Assembly: GCF_035920345.1 (NCBI RefSeq)
Contig: NZ_CP109149.1
Span: 806,001 to 870,000, forward strand
Source of the DNA: Nocardia vinacea
Lineage (GTDB): Bacteria; Actinomycetota; Actinomycetes; Mycobacteriales; Mycobacteriaceae
DNA length: 64,000 nt
Reading direction: 5' to 3'
Positions 35,428 through 43,763 of the stretch are shown here, piece after piece (within the stretch, counting starts at the first letter, position 1; the number at the start of each line of letters is the position of its first letter). The notes beneath the pieces were generated by a model, which was not told where the DNA came from, did no database searches, and saw only the letters and a program-made list of their open reading frames with translations. A program made the position numbers and the translations under genes.

Positions 35428-36921
35428 CTATCGGCTCCTTGCGTGCAGCAGCGCGACCAGCCGGTCTGCCACCGCGTCTATTCGGGTGGTGCGCCGGAAG
35501 GTGGTCAAGGGCAGCGGCGATGGAAACAGCTGCCTGGTGGTCGCTTTGGCGTAGGCGAATTCCGCGAGTCCATCGGGTCCGTGTACCCGGCCGAATCCGG
35601 AGTCGCCGACCCCGCCGAGCGGCAGCGTCGGGATCGTGGCGTGGGTGACGAACGAGTTGATCGAAACGCCGCCGGCGCGAATGCGATCCGCGATGGCGCG
35701 GCCGCTGTGCCGCGAGAACACTGTGCCGCCCAAGCCGAACGCGCCCGCGTTCACCTTCTCGATCGCTTCGTCCATATCGCGCACGCGGGTGACCGTCAGG
35801 GTCGGGCCGAAGGTCTCCTCGGTAATGGCCGTGGCGTCGTCGGGCACCTCGGCCAGGATTGTGGGCTGCACGAATTGCCCCGGCACAGTGTCGATTCCGC
35901 CGAGCAGGACGCGAGCGCCCCGGGTGATCGCGTCCTCGAGATGGCGTCGGATGACGTCGAGCTGCTTGGGCATAGTGATCGGTCCGATCTTGGATTCGGG
36001 CCGACCGGCGTCGATGGTGCTCGCGAGCGCCACCAGTTTCGTGACGAAGGCGTCGTATACCTCGGTGTGCACGTAGACGCGTTCGACGCCGAGGCACGTC
36101 TGGCCCGCATTGGACAACCCGCCCCACACCGCGGCTTCGGCGGCAGCGTCGAGATCGGCGTCGGCATCGACAATGAGCGCGTCTTTGCCACCGCACTCCA
36201 TCAGCACCGGGGTCAGATTCTCGGCGCAGGCCGCCATGACCTTCTTGCCCGTTGCGGTGGAGCCGGTGAACCCGATCTTGCCGACCTTGCTGCGGCACAG
36301 CGCGTTTCCGGTCTCACCGAGACCGGTGACCACCTGCAGCACCGGTCGCCCCGGAGTAGTGCGGGCGAAGGCATCGGCGAGCCACACACCCACGCCGGGC
36401 GTGTATTCGCTCGGCTTGAACACCACGGCGTTCCCGGCGGCCAGCGCGAACGACACCGAGCCGAGCGGCGTGAAAACCGGATAGTTCCACGGGCCGATCA
36501 CCCCGACGACGCCGAAAGGCCGGTACTCGACCTCGGCGGCATGGTTGACAGTGAGCAGGCTCGACCGCACCCTGCGGCGGCCGAGTACGCGTTCGGCGTT
36601 GTGCGCGGCCCAACGCAGATGTTCGAGCGCCATGGCGATCTCGAGTTTCGCGTCCGAGACCGGCTTACCCATCTCCGCATGGATGATCCGGGCCAATTCG
36701 TCACGGCCCTGCGCGATTTCGGCGCGCCAGGCGTCGAGCCGCTGTCTGCGCTCGGTGAATCCGAGTGCTGCCCACCAGTTTCCCGCTTCGTGCGCGATTG
36801 CGACAGCGTCGTCGACCTCGGCCTGCCGGTGGATCGGATAGCGGCCCACCATTGCGCCGGTGGCTGGATTGCGCACCTCGAAGGTCGCCACTGCTCCAAG
36901 GGTTTTCATCGATGTAGCCAT
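35428..36921 (-). CDS. NAD(P)-dependent aldehyde dehydrogenase
   Basis: 497-residue enzyme of the ALDH superfamily. The Rossmann-side motif is GFTGSTATGKKVM, the general base Glu is in MECGGKDALIVD, and the nucleophile Cys in SNAGQTCLGVERV; EETFGPTLTV is the C-terminal hallmark. The end of the protein is Arg-rich rather than hydrophobic. It oxidises an aldehyde, possibly released by BVMO/esterase action on the operon substrate. Gap to the upstream reductase gene is 18 bases. Confidence 0.93.
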   Translation of the reverse strand: MATSMKTLGAVATFEVRNPATGAMVGRYPIHRQAEVDDAVAIAHEAGNWWAALGFTERRQRLDAWRAEIAQGRDELARIIHAEMGKPVSDAKLEIAMALEHLRWAAHNAERVLGRRRVRSSLLTVNHAAEVEYRPFGVVGVIGPWNYPVFTPLGSVSFALAAGNAVVFKPSEYTPGVGVWLADAFARTTPGRPVLQVVTGLGETGNALCRSKVGKIGFTGSTATGKKVMAACAENLTPVLMECGGKDALIVDADADLDAAAEAAVWGGLSNAGQTCLGVERVYVHTEVYDAFVTKLVALASTIDAGRPESKIGPITMPKQLDVIRRHLEDAITRGARVLLGGIDTVPGQFVQPTILAEVPDDATAITEETFGPTLTVTRVRDMDEAIEKVNAGAFGLGGTVFSRHSGRAIADRIRAGGVSINSFVTHATIPTLPLGGVGDSGFGRVHGPDGLAEFAYAKATTRQLFPSPLPLTTFRRTTRIDAVADRLVALLHARSR

Positions 36922-36939
36922 CAGTTGGTCTCCGGCCGT

Positions 36940-37980
36940 TCAGAGGTCGAGTACGAGCGCGTCGCCAGCGGCGCGCGATACGCAGGCCAGCATGTGATCG
37001 GCTCGTTCGGATTCGGTGAGCAGCCGGTCGCGGTGTTCGACCGATCCGGCGACGACGCCGACCTTGCAGGTGCCGCAGAAGCCCTGCTGGCAGGAATAGG
37101 CGATATCCGGAATCCGACGGCGCAGCGCGGTCAGTGCGGTCTCGTCCGCGGCGACGCGAACGGTGCCGCCGGTGTGCGCGAGGGAGATATCGAATGCGCG
37201 GCCATCGGTGACCGGTAGCGCCGAGAATCGCTCGGTGTGCAGCGACCCGGTCGGATTCGATTCGAACATGCAGCGTTGCGCCGCCGCCAGCATCGGCGGC
37301 GGTCCGCAGACGTACACGGCCGCACCGGGTTCGGCACGAGCAATGAGTGCGGCGATGTCGGTGACACCGAATTCGTCGTCGGGACGGATATCCGCGCCGG
37401 GCAGCTCGTGCAGGAACGGCATGGTGTCGCGCGAGCGGCCGAGGTACACCAGCCGACCACGGGATCCCGCTGACTTGACCATCGGCAGGATCGGTGTGAT
37501 GCCGATGCCACCGGCCAGGAAGAGATACGACGGGGCGTCGACGAAGGTGAACGCGTTGCGGGGGCCGCGAATTCGCAGCCGGTCATCGGTGCGCAGCGTC
37601 TCGTGTACCTCCCGGGAGCCGCCGCCGCCGTCCGGGATGAGGCGCACCGCGATCCGGTAGCGGAAGCGATCCGACGGGTCCCCGCACAGCGAATACTGCC
37701 GCTGCCGTCCGGAGGGCAGAATTACATCCACGTGAGAACCTGGCCGCCATGTCGGCAGCGGGCCACCCGCCGCCGCACGCAGCGTCAGACTCACCACATC
37801 GTCTGTCTGGCGTTCGATGCTCTCGACGCGCATATCCAGCTCGAATCCCGTGCGCCGCACTGGCTTCGGTCGCGACAGCAGCGGCGCGGCGCCGCCTTTC
37901 ACGAAGACGCTTTTGTAGGCGTCCATGACCCCGCCGAGTATCCGCAGACTCATCGGCGTGGCGTCGGTCGGCTTGCCCAT
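36940..37980 (-). CDS. Ferredoxin-NADP reductase-type oxidoreductase with C-terminal 2Fe-2S domain
   Basis: 346-residue electron-transfer protein. An FAD domain contains RQYSLCGDPSD, and a NADPH domain GGIGITPILPMV and VYVCGPPPML. The C-terminal plant-type ferredoxin has Cys ligands in SCQQGFCGTCKVG and LACVS (C-x4-C-x2-C-xn-C). It is typical of reductases for oxygenases. ATG 37980 overlaps the preceding stop by one base; the frame extends upstream to 38109 in the neighbour, which is not credible. It presumably feeds electrons to the PF10118 protein or another oxygenase. Confidence 0.92.
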   Translation of the reverse strand: MGKPTDATPMSLRILGGVMDAYKSVFVKGGAAPLLSRPKPVRRTGFELDMRVESIERQTDDVVSLTLRAAAGGPLPTWRPGSHVDVILPSGRQRQYSLCGDPSDRFRYRIAVRLIPDGGGGSREVHETLRTDDRLRIRGPRNAFTFVDAPSYLFLAGGIGITPILPMVKSAGSRGRLVYLGRSRDTMPFLHELPGADIRPDDEFGVTDIAALIARAEPGAAVYVCGPPPMLAAAQRCMFESNPTGSLHTERFSALPVTDGRAFDISLAHTGGTVRVAADETALTALRRRIPDIAYSCQQGFCGTCKVGVVAGSVEHRDRLLTESERADHMLACVSRAAGDALVLDL

Positions 37981-38873
37981 CAGTGACCCGCCGCCCGTGC
38001 GGCGGGCGAGTGCCCGAGATACCGCAGCGCTTTGTCCATCGGACCCAGCTGTGCGGGATGGAAACCCGGCCGCAGGTAACGTGGGATTTCGGTCAGGAAC
38101 ACCGTCCAACTGGGGATCACGCCGCGGCGGGTGGCACTGGCGAACTGCCGCAACCAGAATTTGCCTCTATCGGCCTCCGGATCTTTGCGGTACATGTACG
38201 CCGTCGACACGATGAACAGCGGCAGCAGGGTCAGGCTCGCCAGGATCGCGGTCCGTGCTCGGCGTGCGTAACTACCGTCGACGTACATGAACGCGTCGTA
38301 GACCACGCTGCGGTGCTCGACCTCCTCCGCACCGTGCCAGCGCACCAGATCCAGCATGGCCGGATGCATGCCCTTCTCCTCGAGAATGTCCGCGTTGAGC
38401 AGCCATTCGCCGAGCACGGCGGTGTAGTGCTCCATCCCGGCGAACAGGCCGAGGCGTTCCTTGAGCCACTGGTCCTTCGCCCGTCCGGTCAGGCCGTGAT
38501 CACCGAGAATGCGGTCGACCAGCCAAGCCACCTTGCGGACATAGGAGTCCACGTCCAGGCCGATGGACTGCAGATGTATGCGCGCGGCCTCATGGCTGTT
38601 GGCGTGCATGGTCTCCTGCCCGACGAACCCGATCACCTCCTCCCGCAGCCGCTCGTCGTGGATATGCGGTAATGCCTCGGACAGGGCTTGCGCCATGGCC
38701 CGCTCACCCTCGGGCAGCACCAGATGCATGACGTTGACGATGTGGGTGGCCAGCACCTCGCCGGGGATGTAGTGCATCGGCACGGAATCGAACTCGAAAT
38801 GGACATCGCGCGCCTTGATCGCATGCGCGTCGTCGCCGTAGGTGCGCTTCGTCGCGCCAGCCGTGTCAGCCAT
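37980..38873 (-). CDS. PF10118 metal-dependent hydrolase-like (ferritin-fold) protein
   Basis: 297 residues. Helical protein with pairs of carboxylate and histidine ligands expected for a di-metal site: GQETMHANSHEAAR and HGAEEVEHRSVVYD. A hydrophobic segment (TAILASLTLLPLFIVSTAYMY) suggests membrane association. The Pfam name is hydrolase, but its pairing with a 2Fe-2S reductase by a one-base overlap suggests an O2-dependent di-iron enzyme. First gene of the long minus-strand operon. ATG 38873 is preferred to an open extension reaching 39293, which covers the promoter and the TetR gene. Confidence 0.85.
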   Translation of the reverse strand: MADTAGATKRTYGDDAHAIKARDVHFEFDSVPMHYIPGEVLATHIVNVMHLVLPEGERAMAQALSEALPHIHDERLREEVIGFVGQETMHANSHEAARIHLQSIGLDVDSYVRKVAWLVDRILGDHGLTGRAKDQWLKERLGLFAGMEHYTAVLGEWLLNADILEEKGMHPAMLDLVRWHGAEEVEHRSVVYDAFMYVDGSYARRARTAILASLTLLPLFIVSTAYMYRKDPEADRGKFWLRQFASATRRGVIPSWTVFLTEIPRYLRPGFHPAQLGPMDKALRYLGHSPAARAAGH

Positions 38874-38900
38874 GCCCCGACCGTACAGCGCCACAAATTT

Positions 38901-38910
38901 CATTGCAATG
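38901..38910. promoter_or_regulatory. Palindrome CATTGCAATG in the divergent promoter region
   Basis: Perfect 10-bp palindrome in the 99-base gap between the PF10118 operon and the TetR gene. Related GCAA/TTGC half-sites occur at 38911-38915 and 38956-38961. Candidate binding site of the adjacent TetR regulator. Confidence 0.4.
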
Positions 38911-38972
38911 TTGCGGGCTACATTTTCGCATGGATTGTTGCACGGCGTGTGTTGTCTGCTAGCGTCGAACAG

Positions 38973-39593
38973 GTGAAGACGGCGTCGAAAGCACCCCTGA
39001 GCCGCGACGATGCGGACGATCTCGAGACACGGATCCTCGACGCCGCCCTCGTGCAGTTCGCGAAGGTCGGCGTCAAGAAGACGACGATCGAGGACGTCGC
39101 CCGGCAGGCCGGGGTGGATCGTGTCACGGTCTACCGGCGGGTGGGCTCGCGCGATGATCTCGTACAGGCCGTGATCAGCCGCGAGGTCGCGACGCTGCTG
39201 ACGGAACTCGCCGCAATGCCCGAGCGGCACGACAGCATCGACGATCTCATCGCCGACATATTCGTCACGGTCGTCACGCGCTGGCGCACTCATCCCATGG
39301 TCGAACGAATGCTGGCGATCGAACCCGAGCGAGTGATCATGAAACTCACGGTCGACGGTGCCACCACCTTCGCCATGTGTGTCACCGCAACCGCCACCAC
39401 ACTCGAACGCGCGGTACAGCGCGGACTACTCGCAGACTCCGGCGACCTGATGATCCGCGCTGAAATCGTCTGCCGCGTAGTCCATTCCCTGATCCTCGCT
39501 CCGCACGGCACAACACCGCTACGGTCCGACGACGAGCTCGCCGAGTTCGCACGCAGGTACCTGGTGCCAGTCGTCACCAATGCCCGCGGCTGA
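38973..39593 (+). CDS. TetR-family transcriptional regulator
   Basis: 206 residues from GTG 38973. The HTH is visible as TIEDVARQAGVDRVTVYRRVGSRDDL in the N-terminal 60 residues and the ligand domain follows. It is divergent from the PF10118-to-FadD operon and probably represses it. There is no clear SD; a leaderless or GTG-led transcript is plausible. Effector unknown. Confidence 0.9.
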   Translation: MKTASKAPLSRDDADDLETRILDAALVQFAKVGVKKTTIEDVARQAGVDRVTVYRRVGSRDDLVQAVISREVATLLTELAAMPERHDSIDDLIADIFVTVVTRWRTHPMVERMLAIEPERVIMKLTVDGATTFAMCVTATATTLERAVQRGLLADSGDLMIRAEIVCRVVHSLILAPHGTTPLRSDDELAEFARRYLVPVVTNARG

Positions 39594-39646
39594 GGCTCTC
39601 CTTCGAGTACTTGTGCTGATACACCGTGGCGGGGCCACCGTCATGA

Positions 39647-40231
39647 CTAGGCGCTGATGCCCGCGGTGAGGATGGCGGCCAACTCGCGGTAGGCATCGGC
39701 ATCGTCGAGTCCGGTGTGCTCGCGCACCCCGCCCTGCTGGATGCGGACCATCATGGTCGCGGCCATATCGGCGGCGAAGGCGGCGTGGACGTCACGGAAT
39801 TCGCCCGCCGCGACACCTTCATCGATGAGTTCGCGGACCCGTCGGGCGGCGATCCTGGTGTTCTTCTCGTAGATCTCCCGCGCGGGCGCGAAACCGCTCA
39901 AGTCGGCCATGAATCGGTCGGAGGCCGCGGCCAAGGCGGTACCGACCGCGGACAGGTAGGCGGTGATGCGCTCACGGGCATCGGTGATCGGCGCGATGCC
40001 GGTTTCCACGTCGTCGGTGGCGCGGCGGAAAAAGTGCACTGTCGCGGCCCGGACCAGCTGTTCCTTACTGCCTGCGAGGGTGTAAAGGGTCGATTTGGAG
40101 CAGCGCAGTCTGGCGGCGATCTCGTCGAGAGTCAGGTGTGCGAATCCCTCGGTCAGAAACAGGTCGACCAGTGCGTCGAAGAGTTCGGTACGCCGCCGGG
40201 TGGCGAATCCTGCGTGCGTGAGCTGCTCCAT
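39647..40231 (-). CDS. TetR-family transcriptional regulator next to acyl-CoA dehydrogenase
   Basis: 194 residues. The HTH is LTLDEIAARLRCSKSTLYTLAGSKEQLV and the C-terminal domain is of TetR type with MVRIQQGGV. The gene is divergent from the acyl-CoA dehydrogenase at 40328, with a 96-base gap that contains four AGTACT sites, which are its likely operators. Convergent with the preceding TetR gene (54 bases). Confidence 0.9.
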   Translation of the reverse strand: MEQLTHAGFATRRRTELFDALVDLFLTEGFAHLTLDEIAARLRCSKSTLYTLAGSKEQLVRAATVHFFRRATDDVETGIAPITDARERITAYLSAVGTALAAASDRFMADLSGFAPAREIYEKNTRIAARRVRELIDEGVAAGEFRDVHAAFAADMAATMMVRIQQGGVREHTGLDDADAYRELAAILTAGISA

Positions 40232-40238
40232 ATCAGCG

Positions 40239-40307
40239 AATAGTACTGGTGAGGTTCTTGCAGTACTGGATTGTGCACAGTACTGTGATCAGTAATTCAG
40301 TACTATT
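40239..40307. promoter_or_regulatory. Cluster of four AGTACT palindromes
   Basis: AGTACT occurs at 40242-40247, 40262-40267, 40279-40284 and 40299-40304, all in the gap between the TetR gene and acyl-CoA dehydrogenase. The third is within the 12-bp perfect palindrome CACAGTACTGTG (40276-40287). The outer two form AATAGTACTG (40239-40248) and CAGTACTATT (40298-40307), inverted copies of each other. Confidence 0.65.
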
Positions 40308-40327
40308 ATTCGTAGGCGAGGAGTCCT

Positions 40328-41467
40328 GTGGCCGTCGAACGTCTGCTGCCCACCACCGAAGCCCGGGAATTGATCCAGCTCACCCGAGACATCGCCGATA
40401 AAGTCCTCACGCCGATCGTCGATGAACACGAACGGGCCGAGACCTATCCCGACGGTGTGTTCGCCACGTTGGGGGAGGCCGGGTTGTTGAGCCTGCCGTA
40501 CCCGGTCGAATGGGGCGGCGGTGGCCAGCCGTACGAGGTGTATCTGCAGGTCCTCGAGGAGATCGCCGCGCGGTGGGCGGCGATCGCGGTGGCGGTGAGC
40601 GTGCACAGCCTGGCCTGCCATCCGCTGCTCGCCTTCGGTACCGAGGAGCAGCGGCGACGCTGGCTGCCGGAGATGTTGGGCGGCAATACGATCGGCGCGT
40701 ACAGCCTGTCCGAGCCGCAGGCCGGATCAGATGCCGCCGCGGTGGCATGCAAGGCCGGTCCCGTCGACGGCGGATATCTCGTCAACGGCACCAAGGCATG
40801 GATCACCCATGGCGGCATCGCCGACTTCTACAACCTTTTCGCGCGCACGGGCGAGGGGTCGCGCGGCATCTCCTGCTTCCTGGTACCGCGTGAGACCACC
40901 GGCCTGACGTTCGGCAAGCCCGAGCAGAAAATGGGGCTGCACGCGGTGCCTACCACGACCGCGCACTACGACGACGGGTTCCTGCCCGTCGAGCGACGGA
41001 TCGGTACGGAGGGACAAGGTCTCCAGATCGCCTTGAGCGCACTGGATTCCGGCCGACTCGGCATCGCAGCGGTCGCGACCGGACTGGCCCAGGCCGCGCT
41101 CGACGAAGCCGTCGCCTACGCCAAAGAGCGCACGGCATTCGGCAAGCCGATCATCGACCATCAGGGTCTCGGGTTCCTACTGGCCGATATGGCTGCCGCG
41201 GTCGATTCGGCCCGCGCCACCTACCTCGATGCCGCGCGGCGACGCGATGCGGGGCTGGCGTATTCACGGCAGGCGAGTGTGGCCAAACTGATCGCCACCG
41301 ACGCGGCCATGAAGGTCACCACCGACGCGGTCCAGGTATTCGGTGGCTACGGCTACACCCGCGACTTCCGGGTCGAGCGGTATATGCGCGAAGCCAAGAT
41401 CACCCAGATCTTCGAGGGCACCAACCAGATTCAGCGCCTGGTCATCGCACGCAGCCTCGCACAATGA
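40328..41467 (+). CDS. Acyl-CoA dehydrogenase
   Basis: 379-residue FAD dehydrogenase that introduces an alpha-beta double bond into an acyl-CoA. Middle-domain motif YSLSEPQAGSDAAAVAC, the substrate-binding region RTAFGKPIIDHQGLGF, and the C-terminal signature FGGYGYTRDFRVERYMREAKITQIFEGTNQIQR with the catalytic Glu in EGT. GTG 40328 follows GAGGAG by about 6 bases. It is under the apparent control of the divergent TetR protein, so substrate-responsive derepression is likely. Confidence 0.94.
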   Translation: MAVERLLPTTEARELIQLTRDIADKVLTPIVDEHERAETYPDGVFATLGEAGLLSLPYPVEWGGGGQPYEVYLQVLEEIAARWAAIAVAVSVHSLACHPLLAFGTEEQRRRWLPEMLGGNTIGAYSLSEPQAGSDAAAVACKAGPVDGGYLVNGTKAWITHGGIADFYNLFARTGEGSRGISCFLVPRETTGLTFGKPEQKMGLHAVPTTTAHYDDGFLPVERRIGTEGQGLQIALSALDSGRLGIAAVATGLAQAALDEAVAYAKERTAFGKPIIDHQGLGFLLADMAAAVDSARATYLDAARRRDAGLAYSRQASVAKLIATDAAMKVTTDAVQVFGGYGYTRDFRVERYMREAKITQIFEGTNQIQRLVIARSLAQ

Positions 41468-41642
41468 CCAGTCGGATCCGCACCCCAGCCCACGAGCTTG
41501 CCGTGAAAGTCTGGGGCACAGGTGAATTCGATGACGATGTCGACGCTCAGTTCCCGGCGCGGCCCAAGCCCGCGCCTCGCGCCAGGACGATCGCGTTGGC
41601 GCGGTCGGTCCGTGCCGTCAAGATACGCCGACCGCCCGACTC

Positions 41643-41696
41643 GGCAGAGCCCCGGGACTTGGGCGGGCGGTTAGCCAGGACAAGTCGGGCTCTGCC
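41643..41696. terminator. Strong bidirectional terminator hairpin
   Basis: GGCAGAGCCC (41643-41652) pairs with GGGCTCTGCC (41687-41696). Inside it GACTTG (41656-41661) pairs with CAAGTC (41681-41686), leaving a 3-base bulge and a 19-base loop. Located between the acyl-CoA dehydrogenase stop and the converging secreted-peptide gene. Confidence 0.8.
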
Positions 41697-41711
41697 CGTG
41701 CGAACACCGGA

Positions 41712-42005
41712 TCAGCGATATCCGCCGTAGTTCTGTCGATTCTGGTCGTAGTCGTACGGTTTGTAGCCGGAGTCGTTCGGACCGGCGCACCCGGGCTGGT
41801 AGGTGTCGCACGCACCGTAGGGTGCATAGCAGCCGTACCGGTTCGAACCGCACGGATCGTATGGCCCTGAAACACATACGATTTCGCTGCCGGTGTCGGG
41901 CGGGACCGGCGTCGCCTCTGCCACTCGAAACGATATCGAGAACGCTGACGTGATCAAGACCAAGGCAGCTGCGGCACGACCCAGGTGAACACCTCGGTGA
42001 GACAT
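41712..42005 (-). CDS. Small secreted Cys/Tyr-rich protein
   Basis: 97 residues. A signal peptide (hydrophobic AAAALVLITSAFSISF) with cleavage probably after AEA. The mature part of about 65 residues has five Cys in a regular pattern (VCVSG, DPCGS, YGCYA, GACDT, PGCAG) and is rich in Tyr, Gly, Asn and Pro, ending YDQNRQNYGGYR. An odd number of Cys suggests that one is free or forms an intermolecular disulfide. A strong SD (AAGGAGGAG) precedes ATG 42005. Family not recognised. Confidence 0.8.
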   Translation of the reverse strand: MSHRGVHLGRAAAALVLITSAFSISFRVAEATPVPPDTGSEIVCVSGPYDPCGSNRYGCYAPYGACDTYQPGCAGPNDSGYKPYDYDQNRQNYGGYR

Positions 42006-42213
42006 TCGGCTCCTCCTTATCTTCGGATGACTGTTGTGATTCCGGTTGTGCGCCTGACGGTTTCGATCGAACGGCCATGCGTGCGATCAAGTGCCCGTCA
42101 TGCGCGCAGCAGCGTATCGGCGGTAGCGCCGGACCGGTCCCGGCGCTGTGCTGAGCGCGACGATGTTTGCGCCCGGTGTCGGATGAGCCTCGCGATCGTT
42201 AGGCTGCGGCCTT

Positions 42214-43548
42214 GTGCGCAGGCTGTCGTCGGTGTCGAGGTTGTGGTTGGTGTGGGTGGTTACGCGGATGCTGATGGTGGCGTTGACCGGGGTGACGGTG
42301 CTGCCACACAGCGTCTGGGATGCCTCGGCCGCGGACTTGACGCTGTATCGCGGATGGGCCGAGCAGATCGTGTACCAGAACATTTTCCCGCTGGCGGACG
42401 AGCGCTGGCAGTATCCGCCCGGGGCAGGCGCACTGCTCGTGGTGCCCCGACTGCTCGGCGGTGGGCTCGGTTACAACTGGTTGTTCTTCGCGCTGGTCGC
42501 CGCCGCGGATGCGGGCGTACTCGGCTTGTTGATCCGGGCCGCGCGGCGCGACGGCTGGGAGACAGCTCAGACAGGGCCGTGGGTGTGGGCGGTGGGCGTC
42601 GCGCTGTTGGGCAGAGTCTGCTATGGCCGATTCGATTTGATCGTGGCCGCGACCGCGGTTGCGGCACTGCTGTGGGCGACGCGCCGCCCGGCGGCGGCGG
42701 GTGCGGCCGCCGCTGCGGGCGTGCTGTTGAAAGTCTGGCCGGTACTGGTTGTGCTGGGTTTGCGCTGGCGAACGCTGCGGCGGATGAGTGCGGGCGCGGC
42801 CGGTGTCGGTATCGCCGCGATCGTGGGATTGACGGCGTTGGGTCCGGGGGCGTGGTCGTTCCTGGAGTTCCAGTCGAAGCGTGGATTACAGATCGAATCC
42901 GTGGCTGCCACACCGCTGCTGATCGCTCGACTGCTGAACAGCCGCTGGACCATCGTGCATCGTTATGGGGCCGACGAGTTATCCGGGCCGTCGGTGTCCG
43001 CCGTAGCTTCAGGGTGCGTGGCGGCCACGCTCGTGGGCGGCACGGTGTTGCTGATCATCTGGTGGCGAGCGCGGCCGCCGGCGACGGATCTGGTATTGGC
43101 CGCAGTGCTGCTCGCCTTGGTGACCAGCCGGGTACTCAGCCCGCAGTACCTCGTGTGGGCGGTGGCGGTCGCGTCGGTCTGCGCGCTCGACTCGCGCAGC
43201 ACACAGCGGCCTGTGCTGCTGCTGGTGCTGGCTACCGCGTTGACGAGCCAAGTGGAATTCCCCTTCCTCTACGACCGGGTAGCCACCGGGAGCTGGCCGG
43301 GAGTGGTGGTGCTGACAGTCCGCAACGGCATGCTGCTCTGCGCGACGATGTGGTCGATCGTTCGGCTGTGCCGCAACGGTCTCGATCATCCGGGGCGCCC
43401 CTCAGCCAGCTCGTTGCTGGATATCGGTTCGGTAACGCCAGGCGGGCTGCGCGCGCTCTCAGCTAGGCCCGAATTCAGCCATCGAGACAGCTATTTTCCG
43501 AGTTCAGTGCCATATCTGGATGCTAGGTCACGGTTCGGTCTCGGGTGA
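42214..43548 (+). CDS. GT87/DUF2029-like polyprenyl-phosphate-dependent glycosyltransferase
   Basis: 444-residue polytopic membrane protein. About nine or more hydrophobic helices, a first-loop acidic/aromatic motif (TLYRGWAEQIVYQNIFPLADERWQYPP) typical of GT-C mannosyltransferases, and a LVTSRVLSPQYLVW block. In actinomycetes such enzymes add mannose or arabinose to phosphatidyl-inositol mannosides and lipoarabinomannan. A long polar C-terminal tail (about 60 residues) is unusual. GTG 42214 has no strong SD. Donor and acceptor are not determinable. Confidence 0.78.
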   Translation: MRRLSSVSRLWLVWVVTRMLMVALTGVTVLPHSVWDASAADLTLYRGWAEQIVYQNIFPLADERWQYPPGAGALLVVPRLLGGGLGYNWLFFALVAAADAGVLGLLIRAARRDGWETAQTGPWVWAVGVALLGRVCYGRFDLIVAATAVAALLWATRRPAAAGAAAAAGVLLKVWPVLVVLGLRWRTLRRMSAGAAGVGIAAIVGLTALGPGAWSFLEFQSKRGLQIESVAATPLLIARLLNSRWTIVHRYGADELSGPSVSAVASGCVAATLVGGTVLLIIWWRARPPATDLVLAAVLLALVTSRVLSPQYLVWAVAVASVCALDSRSTQRPVLLLVLATALTSQVEFPFLYDRVATGSWPGVVVLTVRNGMLLCATMWSIVRLCRNGLDHPGRPSASSLLDIGSVTPGGLRALSARPEFSHRDSYFPSSVPYLDARSRFGLG

Positions 43549-43763
43549 ACGCGTGGAGTCATGTGAGCAGTGGGTCTTTTTTCGAAGTTCAATTACTGAC
43601 ACGCTATCGCTAGCTAATAGTTAGCCTTCATAAACGTCGGGGAGCGGCAATCGCGCCGCATGACAGGGCGGATCGGTCGTCGGTGACGGCGATTATCCGT
43701 GTTGCGCCATTTCCATATCGAATCGCTACCTTGGTCGACCGGAGTGTCGGCCCGGAGAACGCT

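Noticed and set aside
33974..36298. A very long open frame on the minus strand continuing upstream of the SDR gene at 33116-33973
   Set aside because: It is Arg/Pro/His-rich and runs out of frame through the BVMO and aldehyde dehydrogenase genes, which have clear motifs; only the part from ATG 33973 is coding.
34954..37218. Open frame of about 750 codons on the plus strand
   Set aside because: Antisense to BVMO, aldehyde dehydrogenase and reductase genes; an artefact of high GC with no recognisable domain.
41464..41730. 88-codon frame starting ATGA-overlapped with the acyl-CoA dehydrogenase stop
   Set aside because: No SD, low-complexity Arg/Pro composition and it runs through the terminator hairpin; kept out of the annotation.
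41985..43466. Open frame of about 490 codons overlapping the GT87-like gene
   Set aside because: Arg/Gly-rich shadow; the overlapping frame from GTG 42214 has real membrane helices.
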